This document shows positions 1 through 7,408 of a stretch of 15,802 bases of DNA, piece by piece. Numbering within the stretch: position 1 is the stretch's first letter; each line of letters begins with the position of its first letter. Below the pieces are notes generated by a model. The model worked only from the letters and a program-made list of their open reading frames with translations. It was not told the DNA's origin and searched no databases. Source of the stretch: Flavobacteriales bacterium UBA2426 (lineage in GTDB: Bacteria; Bacteroidota; Bacteroidia; Flavobacteriales_F; PHOS-HE28); assembly GCA_002342985.1 (NCBI GenBank), contig DDRC01000124.1, positions 14,683-30,484 on the forward strand. Reading direction: 5' to 3'. The translations under genes and the position numbers were made by a program.

Positions 1-499
1 CCACCAGCCGTCCGCGCGAGGTGATGACCCGCCATCCGGTCGGCGTCCGCTCGAATCCGGTGGCGGCTTCGCCCTCCGCTATCGATACCCCGGCGGAGCC
101 CTTCGCCCGCCGGAAGAGGAGATCGTCGAACCGCAGCCTGGGAAGGATGGCGCCAGGGGCCTCGCCAAGGCCGGTGGTCCGGGAGAACGGCACGCGGAGC
201 GACCGGCCGCTCGGAGCTACGAAGACCACTCCCCAGCTGGGCATGGCGAGCGCATCGCGCTTCACCTGCTCGGCCAGTCCCATATCGAGCCGCTCGAGGC
301 TCCGCATCACCTTGCCACTGAGGGCGTCGCCGCAAACCTTGTCGCGCGGGAACACGGCTTTGTCAAGCAGCAGGGCCGGCACTCCGAGGGCCGAAAGCCG
401 GAGGGCGGCGGACGCTCCGCCCGGCCCCCCGCCGATGATGAGGATGCCCGTTCGCACAGTCTCAGCGCTGTGCGAGCCGGTGGTGGGTTGCTCGCTCAT
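1..499 (-). CDS. FAD-dependent oxidoreductase, geranylgeranyl reductase family (3' end beyond window)
   Basis: This reading frame starts at the ATG complementary to 497-499 and stays open to base 1, so only about the first 166 residues are visible. Near the N-terminus is an FAD-binding Rossmann motif, GGGPGG (residues 23-28), after a hydrophobic strand (ILII). A strand ending in LLLD (residues 43-46) follows, with the acidic residue expected to bind the ribose of FAD. Next comes FPRDKVCGD (residues 50-58), which resembles the FPR.K.CG signature of the geranylgeranyl reductase/PHBH-like flavoprotein family. Members reduce isoprenoid chains or act as uncharacterised flavin reductases, so the substrate cannot be given. 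It lies 27 bp downstream of pheS on the same strand and is probably cotranscribed with it. The family assignment is firm; the function is open because the C-terminal substrate domain is missing. Confidence 0.85.
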   Translation of the reverse strand, partial: MSEQPTTGSHSAETVRTGILIIGGGPGGASAALRLSALGVPALLLDKAVFPRDKVCGDALSGKVMRSLERLDMGLAEQVKRDALAMPSWGVVFVAPSGRSLRVPFSRTTGLGEAPGAILPRLRFDDLLFRRAKGSAGVSIAEGEAATGFERTPTGWRVITSRGRLV

Positions 500-526
500 G
501 CGGCTTCAGGAAGTCCATTGGCGCTG

Positions 527-1564
527 TCAGCCGCGCAGGGAATCGGCGCTGAACCGGTCCAGGAAGCGGACATCGTTCTCCCAGTACAGGCGGAGATCCG
601 GAACCCGGTAGATGAGCTGCGCGATGCGCTCCACGCCCATGCCCAGCGCGAAGCCGCTGTACCTGTCCGGGTCGATGCCGCAGTTGGCCAGCACGGCGGG
701 GTCCACCATGCCGCAGCCCATGATCTCCACCCAGCCACTGTGCTTGCACACGCCGCATCCGTTGCCGCCGCAAAGGGTGCAGCTCATGTCCACCTCGGCG
801 CTCGGTTCTGTGAAGGGGAAGTAGCTCGGACGCAGCCGGATGGCGACTTCTGGACCGAACATGCTCTTGGCGAAGTAGTCCAAGGTCCCCTTCAGCTCGG
901 CGAAGCTGACGCCCTCGTCCACGTAGAGCGCCTCCACCTGGTGGAACATGCAGTGCGCGCGGGCGCTGATGGCCTCGTTGCGATAGACCCGCCCAGGGGA
1001 GATGGTGCGGATGGGCGGTTTGCTGCCCTCCATCACGCGCACCTGAACGCTGCTCGTATGCGTCCGCAGCGCCCGTCCGCCCGGCCCGTCCACGAAAAAG
1101 GTGTCCTGCATGTCGCGCGCCGGATGGTCGGGCGGGAAATTGAGCGCACTGAAATTGTGGTGGTCATCCTCCACTTCGGGGCCCTGGCTCACGGTGAAGC
1201 CGATGCGCGCGAATGCATCCACGATGCGCTGGCGGATGATCGTAATGGGGTGCAGGGCGCCTGTCGGCCCGGTGAGGGCCGGGGCGGAGGTGTCGAATGC
1301 AGCGCGCTCTTCGGCCGTATGCGCACCGAGCCCCGCTTTCAGCTCCTCCAACCGTGCTTGCGCCCGTTGCTTGAGCTGGTTCATGCGCTGACCCAGCACG
1401 CGCTTCTCCTCTGCCGCAACCTGCTTGAACGACTCGAACAGTTCGGTTATGGCGCCGTTGCGGCCCAGCATGGCCACACGGAACCGTTCCAGCTCATCGG
1501 CGGTGCGGGCTTCGGCCTTGGCCAGTTCGGCTTCCAGCTGGTTGATGCGTTCGGCGAGGCTCAT
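527..1564 (-). CDS. pheS: Phenylalanine--tRNA ligase alpha subunit
   Basis: PheS is the catalytic subunit of the cytoplasmic alpha2beta2 enzyme that charges tRNA-Phe with phenylalanine using ATP. The 345 residues fit the family length. Residues 1-90 form the charged helical arm that binds tRNA. The class II synthetase core follows: motif 2 around residues 190-210 (RVYRNE, then HCMFHQVE), the phenylalanine-pocket signature FPFTEPS (249-255), and motif 3 GMGVERIAQL (308-317). A CxxCx4CxxC cluster (Cys262, 265, 270, 273) comes before GWVEIMGCGMV, as in many bacterial PheS proteins outside the E. coli type. The start ATG overlaps the stop of the upstream peptidyl-prolyl isomerase as ATGA, which suggests translational coupling. 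The beta subunit gene pheT is not in the window, so the two subunits are unlinked here or pheT lies beyond an edge. Confidence 0.97.
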   Translation of the reverse strand: MSLAERINQLEAELAKAEARTADELERFRVAMLGRNGAITELFESFKQVAAEEKRVLGQRMNQLKQRAQARLEELKAGLGAHTAEERAAFDTSAPALTGPTGALHPITIIRQRIVDAFARIGFTVSQGPEVEDDHHNFSALNFPPDHPARDMQDTFFVDGPGGRALRTHTSSVQVRVMEGSKPPIRTISPGRVYRNEAISARAHCMFHQVEALYVDEGVSFAELKGTLDYFAKSMFGPEVAIRLRPSYFPFTEPSAEVDMSCTLCGGNGCGVCKHSGWVEIMGCGMVDPAVLANCGIDPDRYSGFALGMGVERIAQLIYRVPDLRLYWENDVRFLDRFSADSLRG

Positions 1565-2274
1565 TCGAGTATGCGCATGAACATCCGTATATCCTGAAGC
1601 GGCCGGTCGCGGGCATCGCAGGCCGTCTTGGCGATGGCATCCACCGTTTCCAACCCCTCCACCACTTCACCGAAGACGGTATAGGCACCGTCCAGGTGGG
1701 GCGCCCCGCCCTGGGTGGCGTAGATACGCCTCTCCTCCTCGCTGTAGGGAATGGCCTCCGCGCCCTTTCGTGCGTTGAGGCGCTCCAGTTCAGGGCCCTG
1801 CCACGCCTTCCCCTGTACGATGTAGAACTGGCTGCCGCTGCTGCGCCGATCGGGATTCACATCATCCGCCAGCCGGGCCGCTGCCAATGCCCCCTGGCGG
1901 TGAATCAGCCCAGGAACGATCTCCGCTGGCAGCGTGTATCCAGGACCGCCTTGGCCGAGCGCCGCGCCAGGTGCAGCACGCCTGCTATCGGGGTCGCCCC
2001 CCTGCACCATGAAGCCCGGGATGACCCGGTGGAACAAGAGGCTGTCGTAGGCCCCGGCCCTTGCCAGGCGCAGGAAATTGTCGCGGTGGGTGGGCGTTTC
2101 GTTGAACAGGGCCACGACGATGGGGCCCAAGTCCGTGCGTATCTCTACGAGCGGGCGGGTGGGCGCCGCCGTGGGCTGCGCGTGCGTCATGGATTGCAGG
2201 GCCAGGGCGGCGAACAGGGCCACAGCCCACCCTCGCTTTTGCCGTGCGTGACGGCCCTCGCTTACATTTGACAT
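1561..2274 (-). CDS. Exported cyclophilin-type peptidyl-prolyl cis-trans isomerase
   Basis: The predicted product speeds cis-trans isomerisation of Xaa-Pro bonds during folding of exported proteins. With the start at 2274 it has 237 residues. An N-terminal basic stretch (RQKR) and a hydrophobic run to about residue 30 (THAQ) form a Sec signal peptide without a lipobox cysteine, so a periplasmic location is likely. The cyclophilin core shows FHRVIPGFMVQGGD (81-94, with the catalytic Arg83), SSGSQFYI (145-152) and VFGEVVEGLETVDAI (200-214). The histidine that usually follows LDG in cyclophilin A is replaced here (LDGAYTVFG). An insertion of about 35 residues between QFYI and LDG is rich in charged residues. 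The frame stays open upstream to 2442, but 2274 fits the signal peptide and avoids overlapping the divergent lipoprotein gene. It heads a likely operon with pheS. Confidence 0.9.
   Translation of the reverse strand: MSNVSEGRHARQKRGWAVALFAALALQSMTHAQPTAAPTRPLVEIRTDLGPIVVALFNETPTHRDNFLRLARAGAYDSLLFHRVIPGFMVQGGDPDSRRAAPGAALGQGGPGYTLPAEIVPGLIHRQGALAAARLADDVNPDRRSSGSQFYIVQGKAWQGPELERLNARKGAEAIPYSEEERRIYATQGGAPHLDGAYTVFGEVVEGLETVDAIAKTACDARDRPLQDIRMFMRILE
2239..2270 (+). promoter_or_regulatory. Bacteroidota-type promoter for the lipoprotein gene
   Basis: TTG at 2239-2241 (within TTTTG) is followed after 21 nt by TACATTTG at 2263-2270. This matches the Bacteroidota housekeeping consensus TTG-N17-23-TAnnTTTG exactly. 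Transcription would begin near 2274 and give a leader of about 38 nt before the ATG at 2312. The element lies inside the first codons of the divergent isomerase gene. Confidence 0.55.
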
Positions 2275-2298
2275 CCGCAACGCCTTGGACAGAAGGCC

Positions 2299-2306
2299 CA
2301 AAAGTA
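2299..2306 (-). promoter_or_regulatory. Candidate -7 element for the ppiase-pheS operon
   Basis: The minus strand reads TACTTTTG, an exact TAnnTTTG match, 24 bases before the isomerase ATG at 2274. I saw no TTG at the usual -33 distance, so support rests on the -7 box and its position only. It would fire across the divergent lipoprotein promoter. Confidence 0.35.
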
Positions 2307-2311
2307 CCCCA

Positions 2312-2704
2312 ATGACCTCATCCCTTCTCCGTAGCGCTCTTGCCAGCGCCATGGTGCTGGTCGTGGCCGCGCTCTTGCTCCCGGCCTGCAACAAGGACAA
2401 GCCCACCAAGGCCATCATCACCGTGAAGAAGGAGGATGGCACCGTGGTGCCCGATGCCTTGGTGAAGCTCTATGCGGACCCCGCGTATCCGTTGGGTGAC
2501 CCCAACCGGCTCAACAAGGAGAGGAACACCGATGGCAGCGGCCGCGCGGAGTTCGACTATTCGGAATTCTACAAGAAGGGCCAGAGCGGATTCGCGGTGC
2601 TCGACATCCTCTGCACCTACGACACGCTCGTGGGCGAAGGCATCATCAAGATCGAGGAGGAGAAGGACAACGAGGAGACGGTGATCATCCTTCCCGCTGA
2701 GTAG
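2312..2704 (+). CDS. Small predicted lipoprotein, beta-sandwich-like
   Basis: I do not recognise a named family. From the ATG at 2312 the product has 130 residues. Residues 1-25 are a lipoprotein signal peptide with a long hydrophobic core ending in LLLPAC, so Cys26 is the likely lipidated residue. The residues after it (NKDK) do not form the acidic stretch typical of Bacteroidota surface-export signals, so a periplasm-facing membrane anchor is the simpler guess. The mature part begins AIITVKKEDGTVVPDALVKLY and reads like one compact beta-sandwich, of the kind seen in carboxypeptidase-regulatory or transthyretin-like domains (T.KKEDG..VPDA.V.L, then TDGSGRAEF). It ends in an acid-rich tail. 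An in-frame ATG at 2285 exists, but it would put nine charged residues before the signal peptide. It converges with the minus-strand gene that ends at 2714. Confidence 0.75.
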   Translation: MTSSLLRSALASAMVLVVAALLLPACNKDKPTKAIITVKKEDGTVVPDALVKLYADPAYPLGDPNRLNKERNTDGSGRAEFDYSEFYKKGQSGFAVLDILCTYDTLVGEGIIKIEEEKDNEETVIILPAE

Positions 2705-2713
2705 CCGCGCGCC

Positions 2714-3049
2714 TCACGCCGCTTCGAAATAGGCCAGTACGGCCTCCTTCATCAGCCGCTCCTGCTCCTCGGGGCCCAGCGGCGGCAGTTCCCTCACACG
2801 TTCGAAGTGCGGCCACCCATCGGCATCGCGGCCCAGTTCGCGGTAGTACCCGTAGGGCATCAGCACCACGCAGATCGCGATGTGCATGAGGTTCACCTTC
2901 TCGTCCTTCTTGAACTCACGCGCTCCCTGGCCGAGTTCCTGCACGCCGATGAGGAAGAGGAGGGCATTCAGGTCCATCGTCCCCGCGTCGAAGCGTTTGG
3001 AGAGCGAAGCCACCAAGTCACGCCATCGTTTCTCGAATGCAAGGTCCAT
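2714..3049 (-). CDS. Conserved uncharacterised small protein
   Basis: This is a soluble 111-residue protein with no signal peptide or membrane segment. It has a charged N-terminus (MDLAFEKRWRDLVASLSKRF), then DLNALLFLIGVQELG (about residues 26-40), FKKDEKVNLMHIAICVVL (about 45-62) and GYYRELGRDADGWPHFE (about 66-82). The run of conserved-looking Gln-Glu, Lys-Asp, His and Gly-Trp-Pro-His residues gives the impression of a real conserved family, and similar proteins occur in Bacteroidota, but I cannot assign a function. The frame extends to an ATG at 3103. I prefer the internal ATG at 3049, because the extra 18 residues are basic and proline-rich and would nearly fill the gap to the divergent CvpA-like gene. 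No ribosome binding site decides between them. Confidence 0.7.
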   Translation of the reverse strand: MDLAFEKRWRDLVASLSKRFDAGTMDLNALLFLIGVQELGQGAREFKKDEKVNLMHIAICVVLMPYGYYRELGRDADGWPHFERVRELPPLGPEEQERLMKEAVLAYFEAA

Positions 3050-3108
3050 GGAGGAGGGGGGTCGGGGCGCGAAGTTCGTCCTCCGCGATTTCATCACCTT
3101 CACGGCCC

Positions 3109-3642
3109 ATGAATGGATTGGACCTGGGCATTCTCCTCCTCTTGGCGTTTGCGGCTTGGAGGGGCTTCAGGCGTGGCTTCATCGTGGAATTGGCCTCGCT
3201 GCTGGCCCTGGTGGCAGGCCTCTGGGCGGCGGCACGGTACAGCGCAGAGGTCGCTTCGGCGGTCGGCATAGGAGCCGATGAAACGGCGCTCGGCTTCCTG
3301 GTCACCTTCGCTGCGGTGCTGGTGGGGGTGCATCTGCTCGCCCGCCTGATCACCTCGGCTGTCGACCTCGTGGAGTTGGGCCTGCCCAACCGCATCTCGG
3401 GAGCGCTGTTCGCCACGGTGCGCTCGGCATTCACCCTTAGTGTGCTGCTGAACCTGGTGCTGGGTTATTCCGATGGCGCCATGCCTCCCGCCGCGGTGCG
3501 CGAAGGCTCTGCGCTCCATTCTCCCTTGCAAGCCTTTGCCCCTGTGCTGGTGCCGGCCGTCGGCCAGGCCAAGTGGGTGCAGTGGGCGGTGGAGCGGATC
3601 CGCGAGGAAGCGGGCGGGGTGCCATCCGACCCCGTGCCCTGA
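3109..3642 (+). CDS. CvpA-family inner-membrane protein
   Basis: The product has 177 residues from the ATG at 3109. It opens with MNGLDLGILLLLAFAAWRGF, followed by RRGFIVELASLLALVAGLW. This is the typical CvpA start: a short first helix, a Gly-Phe/Arg-rich turn, then a second helix. Further hydrophobic segments lie at about residues 60-83 and 100-122, and the C-terminus is more polar. CvpA was named in E. coli for colicin V production and is an inner-membrane protein linked to envelope stress tolerance and purine-gene neighbourhoods. Its molecular role is not settled. The frame is open to 3037, but the added sequence is Ser/Arg-rich and would weaken the membrane topology. It is divergent from the small uncharacterised gene (59 bp between starts) and converges with the glycosyltransferase gene, with 8 bp between stops. 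Confidence 0.85.
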   Translation: MNGLDLGILLLLAFAAWRGFRRGFIVELASLLALVAGLWAAARYSAEVASAVGIGADETALGFLVTFAAVLVGVHLLARLITSAVDLVELGLPNRISGALFATVRSAFTLSVLLNLVLGYSDGAMPPAAVREGSALHSPLQAFAPVLVPAVGQAKWVQWAVERIREEAGGVPSDPVP

Positions 3643-3650
3643 GCGCTCAT

Positions 3651-4937
3651 TCAGCGGCTGCGGCGCGGCTTGGGCGCGGGTCGTGCGGCCTGTCCCCGAA
3701 GCAGCGCCTCCATGAGCGGTGCGAGCCATGCCTCTGCCATCCACGCCACGCCCAGCAGCAGGAACGGCATGGCCGGATTCTTGAACCGGGCGTCGGTGGT
3801 GGAGATGCCGCCAAGGAACAGCACAGCGAGCGCGATAGCCGTTACCGCCAACAAGCCTGCCGGGGGGCGGCGGATGATCCACAGCCAGCAGCCCAGGCCG
3901 AGCGCCAGGGCCACCAGGCCAGAGTAGATGGCGGAGACCGCCTGCAGCAAGGCCGATCCGCTGCCGTCTCCGAAGAAGGTCTGGATATGGCCCCTTCCGG
4001 GCGCGAGCAGGATGAATGCCGATTCGCGCGCCTGCACCCGGAGCCACGCCCAAGGATGTGCCGCGAAGGTGATCCGCAGGTCGCCGCGCAGGGCCGTGAA
4101 GTAGCCCGTGACGGCCGTGGCGTCCTCCCAATCGGTGCTGGATGCCCGGGCATCCAGCGTGCTGCGGTAGGCGGTGGCCTGCGGGTCATGGGCGGCGTCG
4201 AGCACCTGCGGCACGTGGAAATAGGCCGCAGCCACCGGCCCGCTGTCGGAAAGGATGAATCGACCGGTCTCCCGCTGATTGCGGACCATCCAGGGCAGCA
4301 CCAGGAGGATGGCGGTGCCCATGAAGACGGCCATGGCGGACACAGGCCTTCGCCACAAGAGCAGCCCTGCCGCGGCGGCACAGGCCGCGAGCGGTAGCCC
4401 TGTGGGGCGGAACCAGGCGGCCAGCGCGAAGAGCGCCCCCGCGACCGCCGCGTGGCGAAGGGACGGTGTGCCGGCCAGGACCACCACTCCTGCAAGGAGC
4501 GCTGCGGTGAAACAGGCCTCGGTGAGCACGCTGCCCGCCAGCAGGATATCCACGGGCTCCACCGCCATGAGCCCGGCTGCCGCCAGCGCGGCCCGGTTCG
4601 GGAACCGGAGGAGACCGGCCAAGCGATGGACGAGCAGCACCTTGGAAGCGGAGACCAGCACCTGCACACCGAGGACCGCCGGGATGGAGCCACCCAGCAG
4701 GTGGATGAGCGCCGGGTAGCCCGGCATGCGGGTGGTATCGGGGATATGGCGCGGGTGGAAGAGCGAGTATGCGCCGTGGCCGAGGCTCTCCGCGAGCGCG
4801 AGGTAGTAGCCGGGGTCGAACCGGAGCTGCCAGCCCAGCTGCGCGTGGTGCAGCACGAAAGCGGCGCGCAGCACCAGCGCCACCCCGAACAGGAGCCAGA
4901 GCGCTCGGCCGGTTCCCGTATTGGTGATGGGTGCCAT
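3651..4937 (-). CDS. Multi-pass membrane glycosyltransferase, GT-C / ArnT-PMT-like
   Basis: The 428-residue protein is strongly hydrophobic, with about ten candidate membrane helices. The first periplasmic loop contains RFDPGYYLALAESL (Asp41), in the place where GT-C enzymes carry their catalytic acidic residue. It is followed by TRMPGYPALIHLL (about residues 69-81), a signature shared by ArnT/PMT-like and related lipid-linked-sugar transferases. Near the C-terminus, DARFKNPAMPFLLLGVAW matches the conserved R(F/Y)..P..P motif of these families. Such enzymes move a sugar from a polyprenyl phosphate to lipid, glycan or protein outside the inner membrane. The donor and acceptor cannot be read from the sequence. 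It lies 70 bp downstream of pgk on the same strand and may be cotranscribed. The C-terminus is rich in Arg and Pro (APKPRRSR), as expected for a cytoplasmic tail. Confidence 0.78.
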   Translation of the reverse strand: MAPITNTGTGRALWLLFGVALVLRAAFVLHHAQLGWQLRFDPGYYLALAESLGHGAYSLFHPRHIPDTTRMPGYPALIHLLGGSIPAVLGVQVLVSASKVLLVHRLAGLLRFPNRAALAAAGLMAVEPVDILLAGSVLTEACFTAALLAGVVVLAGTPSLRHAAVAGALFALAAWFRPTGLPLAACAAAAGLLLWRRPVSAMAVFMGTAILLVLPWMVRNQRETGRFILSDSGPVAAAYFHVPQVLDAAHDPQATAYRSTLDARASSTDWEDATAVTGYFTALRGDLRITFAAHPWAWLRVQARESAFILLAPGRGHIQTFFGDGSGSALLQAVSAIYSGLVALALGLGCWLWIIRRPPAGLLAVTAIALAVLFLGGISTTDARFKNPAMPFLLLGVAWMAEAWLAPLMEALLRGQAARPAPKPRRSR

Positions 4938-5007
4938 CAGGCCTCGGCGGCGCGGGCGGAATCAGCGGCAAGGCCGCCTGTCGCGCACCGCACGAAGGTC
5001 GGGCATG

Positions 5008-6198
5008 TCACCCCTGAACCGCCGCGATTCCCGGCAGCACCTTGCCCTCCAGGTACTCGAGCATGGCGCCGCCGCCGGTGCTCACGTAGCTGATCCTCTC
5101 GGCGAGGCCGAATTGGTTCACCGCGGCCACGCTGTCACCGCCGCCCACGAGCGAGAATGCGCCCTTGCCGGTGGCTTCGGCGACCGCTTGTGCGATGGCC
5201 ACGGTGCCTTGCTGGAAGGGCTTCATCTCGAACACGCCCATGGGGCCGTTCCACAGCAGTGTCCTGCTGCGCAGGATGGCGGCGCGGAAGGCGTCCACGC
5301 TCTTGGGGCCGATGTCCAGGGCCATCCAGCCGTCTGGCACGGCGTCGGCGGCGCACTGGTCGGTATTGGCCGTCTCGGCGAAGGCGTCGGCCACCACGGC
5401 GTCGGTGGGGATGTGCAGTTTCACGCCCTTGGCATCGGCCTCCTTGATGATGCCGCGCGCGGTCTCGAGCAGGTCGTCCTCCACCAGGCTGGCGCCGGTC
5501 TGGCCGCCCATGGCCTTCACGAAGGTGTTCGCCATGCCGCCGCCGATGATGAGCTCGTCGCACTTGCCGATGAGGTTCTGCAGCACCTCGATCTTGCTGC
5601 TCACCTTGCTGCCGCCCACGATGGCGGTCATGGGGCGTTGGGGGTTGCCAAGCACCTTGCCCACGCTGTCGATCTCGGCCTGCATGAGGTAGCCGAAGAG
5701 CTTGGCCGTGGGGAAGAACCTGGCCACGATGGTGGTGCTGGCATGGGCGCGGTGTGCCGTTCCGAAGGCATCGTTCACGTACACGTCACCGAGCTCGCTC
5801 AGCGCCTTGCTGAAGGCCTCGTCGCCGCCCTCCTCCTCGGGGTGGAAACGCAGGTTCTCCAGCACCAGCACCTCGCCAGGCTTGAGCGCCTTGGCCTTGG
5901 CCTTGGCATCGGGGCCCACGCAATCGGTGGCGAAGAGAACGGCCTTGCCGAGCAGCCCGCTGAGGTGATCGGCCACGGGCTTCAGGCTCATGGCCGGGTT
6001 CACCTTGCCCTTGGGGCGGCCCAGGTGGCTCATGAGGATGGCGCTTCCGCCGTCGTTGAGGATCTTGTTCACGGTGGGCACGATGGCGCGGGCGCGGGTG
6101 TCGTCCGTCACGGTGCCATTGGCATCCTGGGGAACATTGAGGTCAACGCGCACCAGCGCCCTCTTGCCTGCGAAAGAGTAGGAGTCCATCGTCAACAT
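5008..6198 (-). CDS. pgk: Phosphoglycerate kinase
   Basis: The enzyme transfers the acyl phosphate of 1,3-bisphosphoglycerate to ADP, giving 3-phosphoglycerate and ATP in glycolysis (reversed in gluconeogenesis), in the cytosol. All hallmarks are present: [12 protein letters not shown] near the N-terminus; SHLGRPKG, which binds the triose; [21 protein letters not shown] and [15 protein letters not shown]; the hinge-side [15 protein letters not shown]; the nucleotide-site WNGPMGVFE; and GGGDSVAAV plus [13 protein letters not shown] at the C-terminal end. The start at 6198 gives 396 residues, and an ATG three codons on (6189) gives 393. Both agree with family length. The frame runs upstream to 6261, but that extension has no counterpart in the family. 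Divergent from the delta' gene. Confidence 0.97.
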   Translation of the reverse strand: MLTMDSYSFAGKRALVRVDLNVPQDANGTVTDDTRARAIVPTVNKILNDGGSAILMSHLGRPKGKVNPAMSLKPVADHLSGLLGKAVLFATDCVGPDAKAKAKALKPGEVLVLENLRFHPEEEGGDEAFSKALSELGDVYVNDAFGTAHRAHASTTIVARFFPTAKLFGYLMQAEIDSVGKVLGNPQRPMTAIVGGSKVSSKIEVLQNLIGKCDELIIGGGMANTFVKAMGGQTGASLVEDDLLETARGIIKEADAKGVKLHIPTDAVVADAFAETANTDQCAADAVPDGWMALDIGPKSVDAFRAAILRSRTLLWNGPMGVFEMKPFQQGTVAIAQAVAEATGKGAFSLVGGGDSVAAVNQFGLAERISYVSTGGGAMLEYLEGKVLPGIAAVQG

Positions 6199-6203
6199 GG
6201 CCG

Positions 6204-6211
6204 CGAAAGTA
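6204..6211 (-). promoter_or_regulatory. Candidate -7 element of pgk
   Basis: The minus strand reads TACTTTCG, one mismatch from TAnnTTTG, ending six bases before the pgk ATG at 6198. Transcription would then begin at or just before the start codon. No matching TTG lies at the expected -33 position, so this is weak. Confidence 0.25.
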
Positions 6212-6280
6212 TCCCGCAGGTCCCGTTCACCGAGCGGCGCTCCGGCCTTCCAGTCCGACACGAGGCATCCGGCGCGCGCC

Positions 6281-6288
6281 TAGCTTTG
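6281..6288 (+). promoter_or_regulatory. Candidate -7 element of the delta' gene
   Basis: TAGCTTTG is an exact TAnnTTTG match ending only four bases before the GTG at 6293. If used, transcription starts on or beside the start codon, giving a leaderless mRNA. I find no TTG 17-23 nt upstream. Confidence 0.4.
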
Positions 6289-6292
6289 CTCC

Positions 6293-7408
6293 GTGCTCTT
6301 CTCACAGGTCATCGGCCATGCGGCGCTGAAGGCGAAGCTGATCGGCAACATCCGCGAAGGCCGAGTGCCCCATGCCCAGCTCTTCGTGGGCCCGCGGGGC
6401 AGCGGCAACCTGCCCATGGCCATCGCTTATGCGCAATACCTGCTCTGCGAGGCGCGCGGTGCGGCCGATGCCTGCGGACTATGCCAGGCCTGCCTGCAGA
6501 CGGCCAAGCTGGAGCACCCGGACCTGCACCTGGCCTTCCCCATCTTCTTCACGGAGAAAGTGAAGGCCTGCGAGCCCTTCGTGGCGGACTGGCGCACGGC
6601 GGTGCTGACGGAGCCCTACCTCGACATCGAGCGCTGGCGCGAAGGGCTCGAGAGCGAGAACAAGCAGCTGCGCATGGGGGTGGACATCGCCCAGGAGATC
6701 CAGCGCAAGCTGAGCCTGAAGAGCTTCCGCGGCGGCCACAAGGTCATGCTCATCTGGATGCCGGAGCTCATGGATCCCCCTGCGGCGAACAAGCTGCTGA
6801 AGGTGCTGGAGGAGCCTGAGCCCAACACCGTCTTCCTGCTCGTCGCCTCGGACCCGGAGCAGCTGCTGGCCACCATCCTCAGCCGGGCACAGCTCGTGAA
6901 GGTGCCGACCCTGCCCCCTGATGAGCTGGCAGAAGCCCTGCGCGAGCGGTTCCCGGAGCTCGGGGCGGAGGAGGCGAAGGCCATCGCAGCCCGCAGCGAG
7001 GGGGACCTGCTGGAGGCCATGGAGATGGCCGGCAAGGGCGAAGAGGAGCACTTCGTCTTCTTCCGCGACTGGCTGCGGGCGTGTTACAAGCGGGAGGTGC
7101 CAGTGGCTGTCGACCTGGGCGAGGGCTTCGCCAAGTTCGGCCGCGAATGGCAGAAGGCCCTGATGCGCTACGGCCTGTTCATCATGCGCCAATGCACGCT
7201 GCAATGGATGCAGGCGCCGGCCCTGGTGCGCGTGGCGGGCCAGGAGCTGGAGTTCGTGAACAACTTCAGCCGGCTGCTCAACGAGCGCAACGCCGAAGGC
7301 ATCCGCCGCGAACTGGAGGCCGCCCACACCCACATTGAGCGCAACGCCAACCCCAAGGTGATGTTCATGGACATGAGCTACCGGATGATGGGGTTGCTGA
7401 GGGGGTGA
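6293..7408 (+). CDS. DNA polymerase III delta' subunit (clamp-loader AAA+ protein)
   Basis: Delta' is the stator of the clamp loader, which opens the sliding clamp and places it on primed DNA. The 371-residue protein begins MLFSQVIGHAALKAKLI from a GTG, the usual delta' opening (F..ViG....k..L). The P-loop position reads GPRGSGNLPMA (33-43) and lacks the Lys-Thr needed for ATP binding, in line with the non-ATPase role of delta'. A Cys cluster (52, 61, 64, 67) before HPDLHL is the expected zinc module. Further on are VMLIWMPELMDPPAANKLLKVLEEP (Walker B region, about residues 145-169) and ATILSRAQ, where SRC is usual in related subunits. The C-terminal collar domain is helical and more divergent. 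The gene is divergent from pgk and convergent with the secreted-protein operon. E. coli calls this gene holB. Confidence 0.88.
   Translation: MLFSQVIGHAALKAKLIGNIREGRVPHAQLFVGPRGSGNLPMAIAYAQYLLCEARGAADACGLCQACLQTAKLEHPDLHLAFPIFFTEKVKACEPFVADWRTAVLTEPYLDIERWREGLESENKQLRMGVDIAQEIQRKLSLKSFRGGHKVMLIWMPELMDPPAANKLLKVLEEPEPNTVFLLVASDPEQLLATILSRAQLVKVPTLPPDELAEALRERFPELGAEEAKAIAARSEGDLLEAMEMAGKGEEEHFVFFRDWLRACYKREVPVAVDLGEGFAKFGREWQKALMRYGLFIMRQCTLQWMQAPALVRVAGQELEFVNNFSRLLNERNAEGIRRELEAAHTHIERNANPKVMFMDMSYRMMGLLRG

Noticed and set aside
745-781. Four-cysteine cluster in PheS as a novel zinc site
   Set aside because: A similar CxxC...CxxC insertion before the GWxEIxGxGM segment is widespread in bacterial PheS proteins, so it is not new.
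470-1597. Plus-strand open frame of 375 codons opposite pheS
   Set aside because: PheS on the minus strand is unmistakable. The antisense product is His/Ala/Arg-rich without motifs.
2275-2442. Longer N-terminus of the prolyl isomerase from an ATG at 2442
   Set aside because: It would put 56 extra residues before a good signal peptide and overlap the oppositely oriented lipoprotein signal sequence.
6389-6421. Lost Walker A lysine in delta' as a sign of a broken gene
   Set aside because: Delta' subunits commonly lack a working ATP site, and the rest of the protein is intact, so this is normal for the family.
4921-6819. Plus-strand open frame of 632 codons across pgk
   Set aside because: It runs antisense to a textbook phosphoglycerate kinase and into the delta' gene in another frame. 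Its His/Gly/Ala/Arg-rich translation is typical of an antisense shadow in high-GC DNA.
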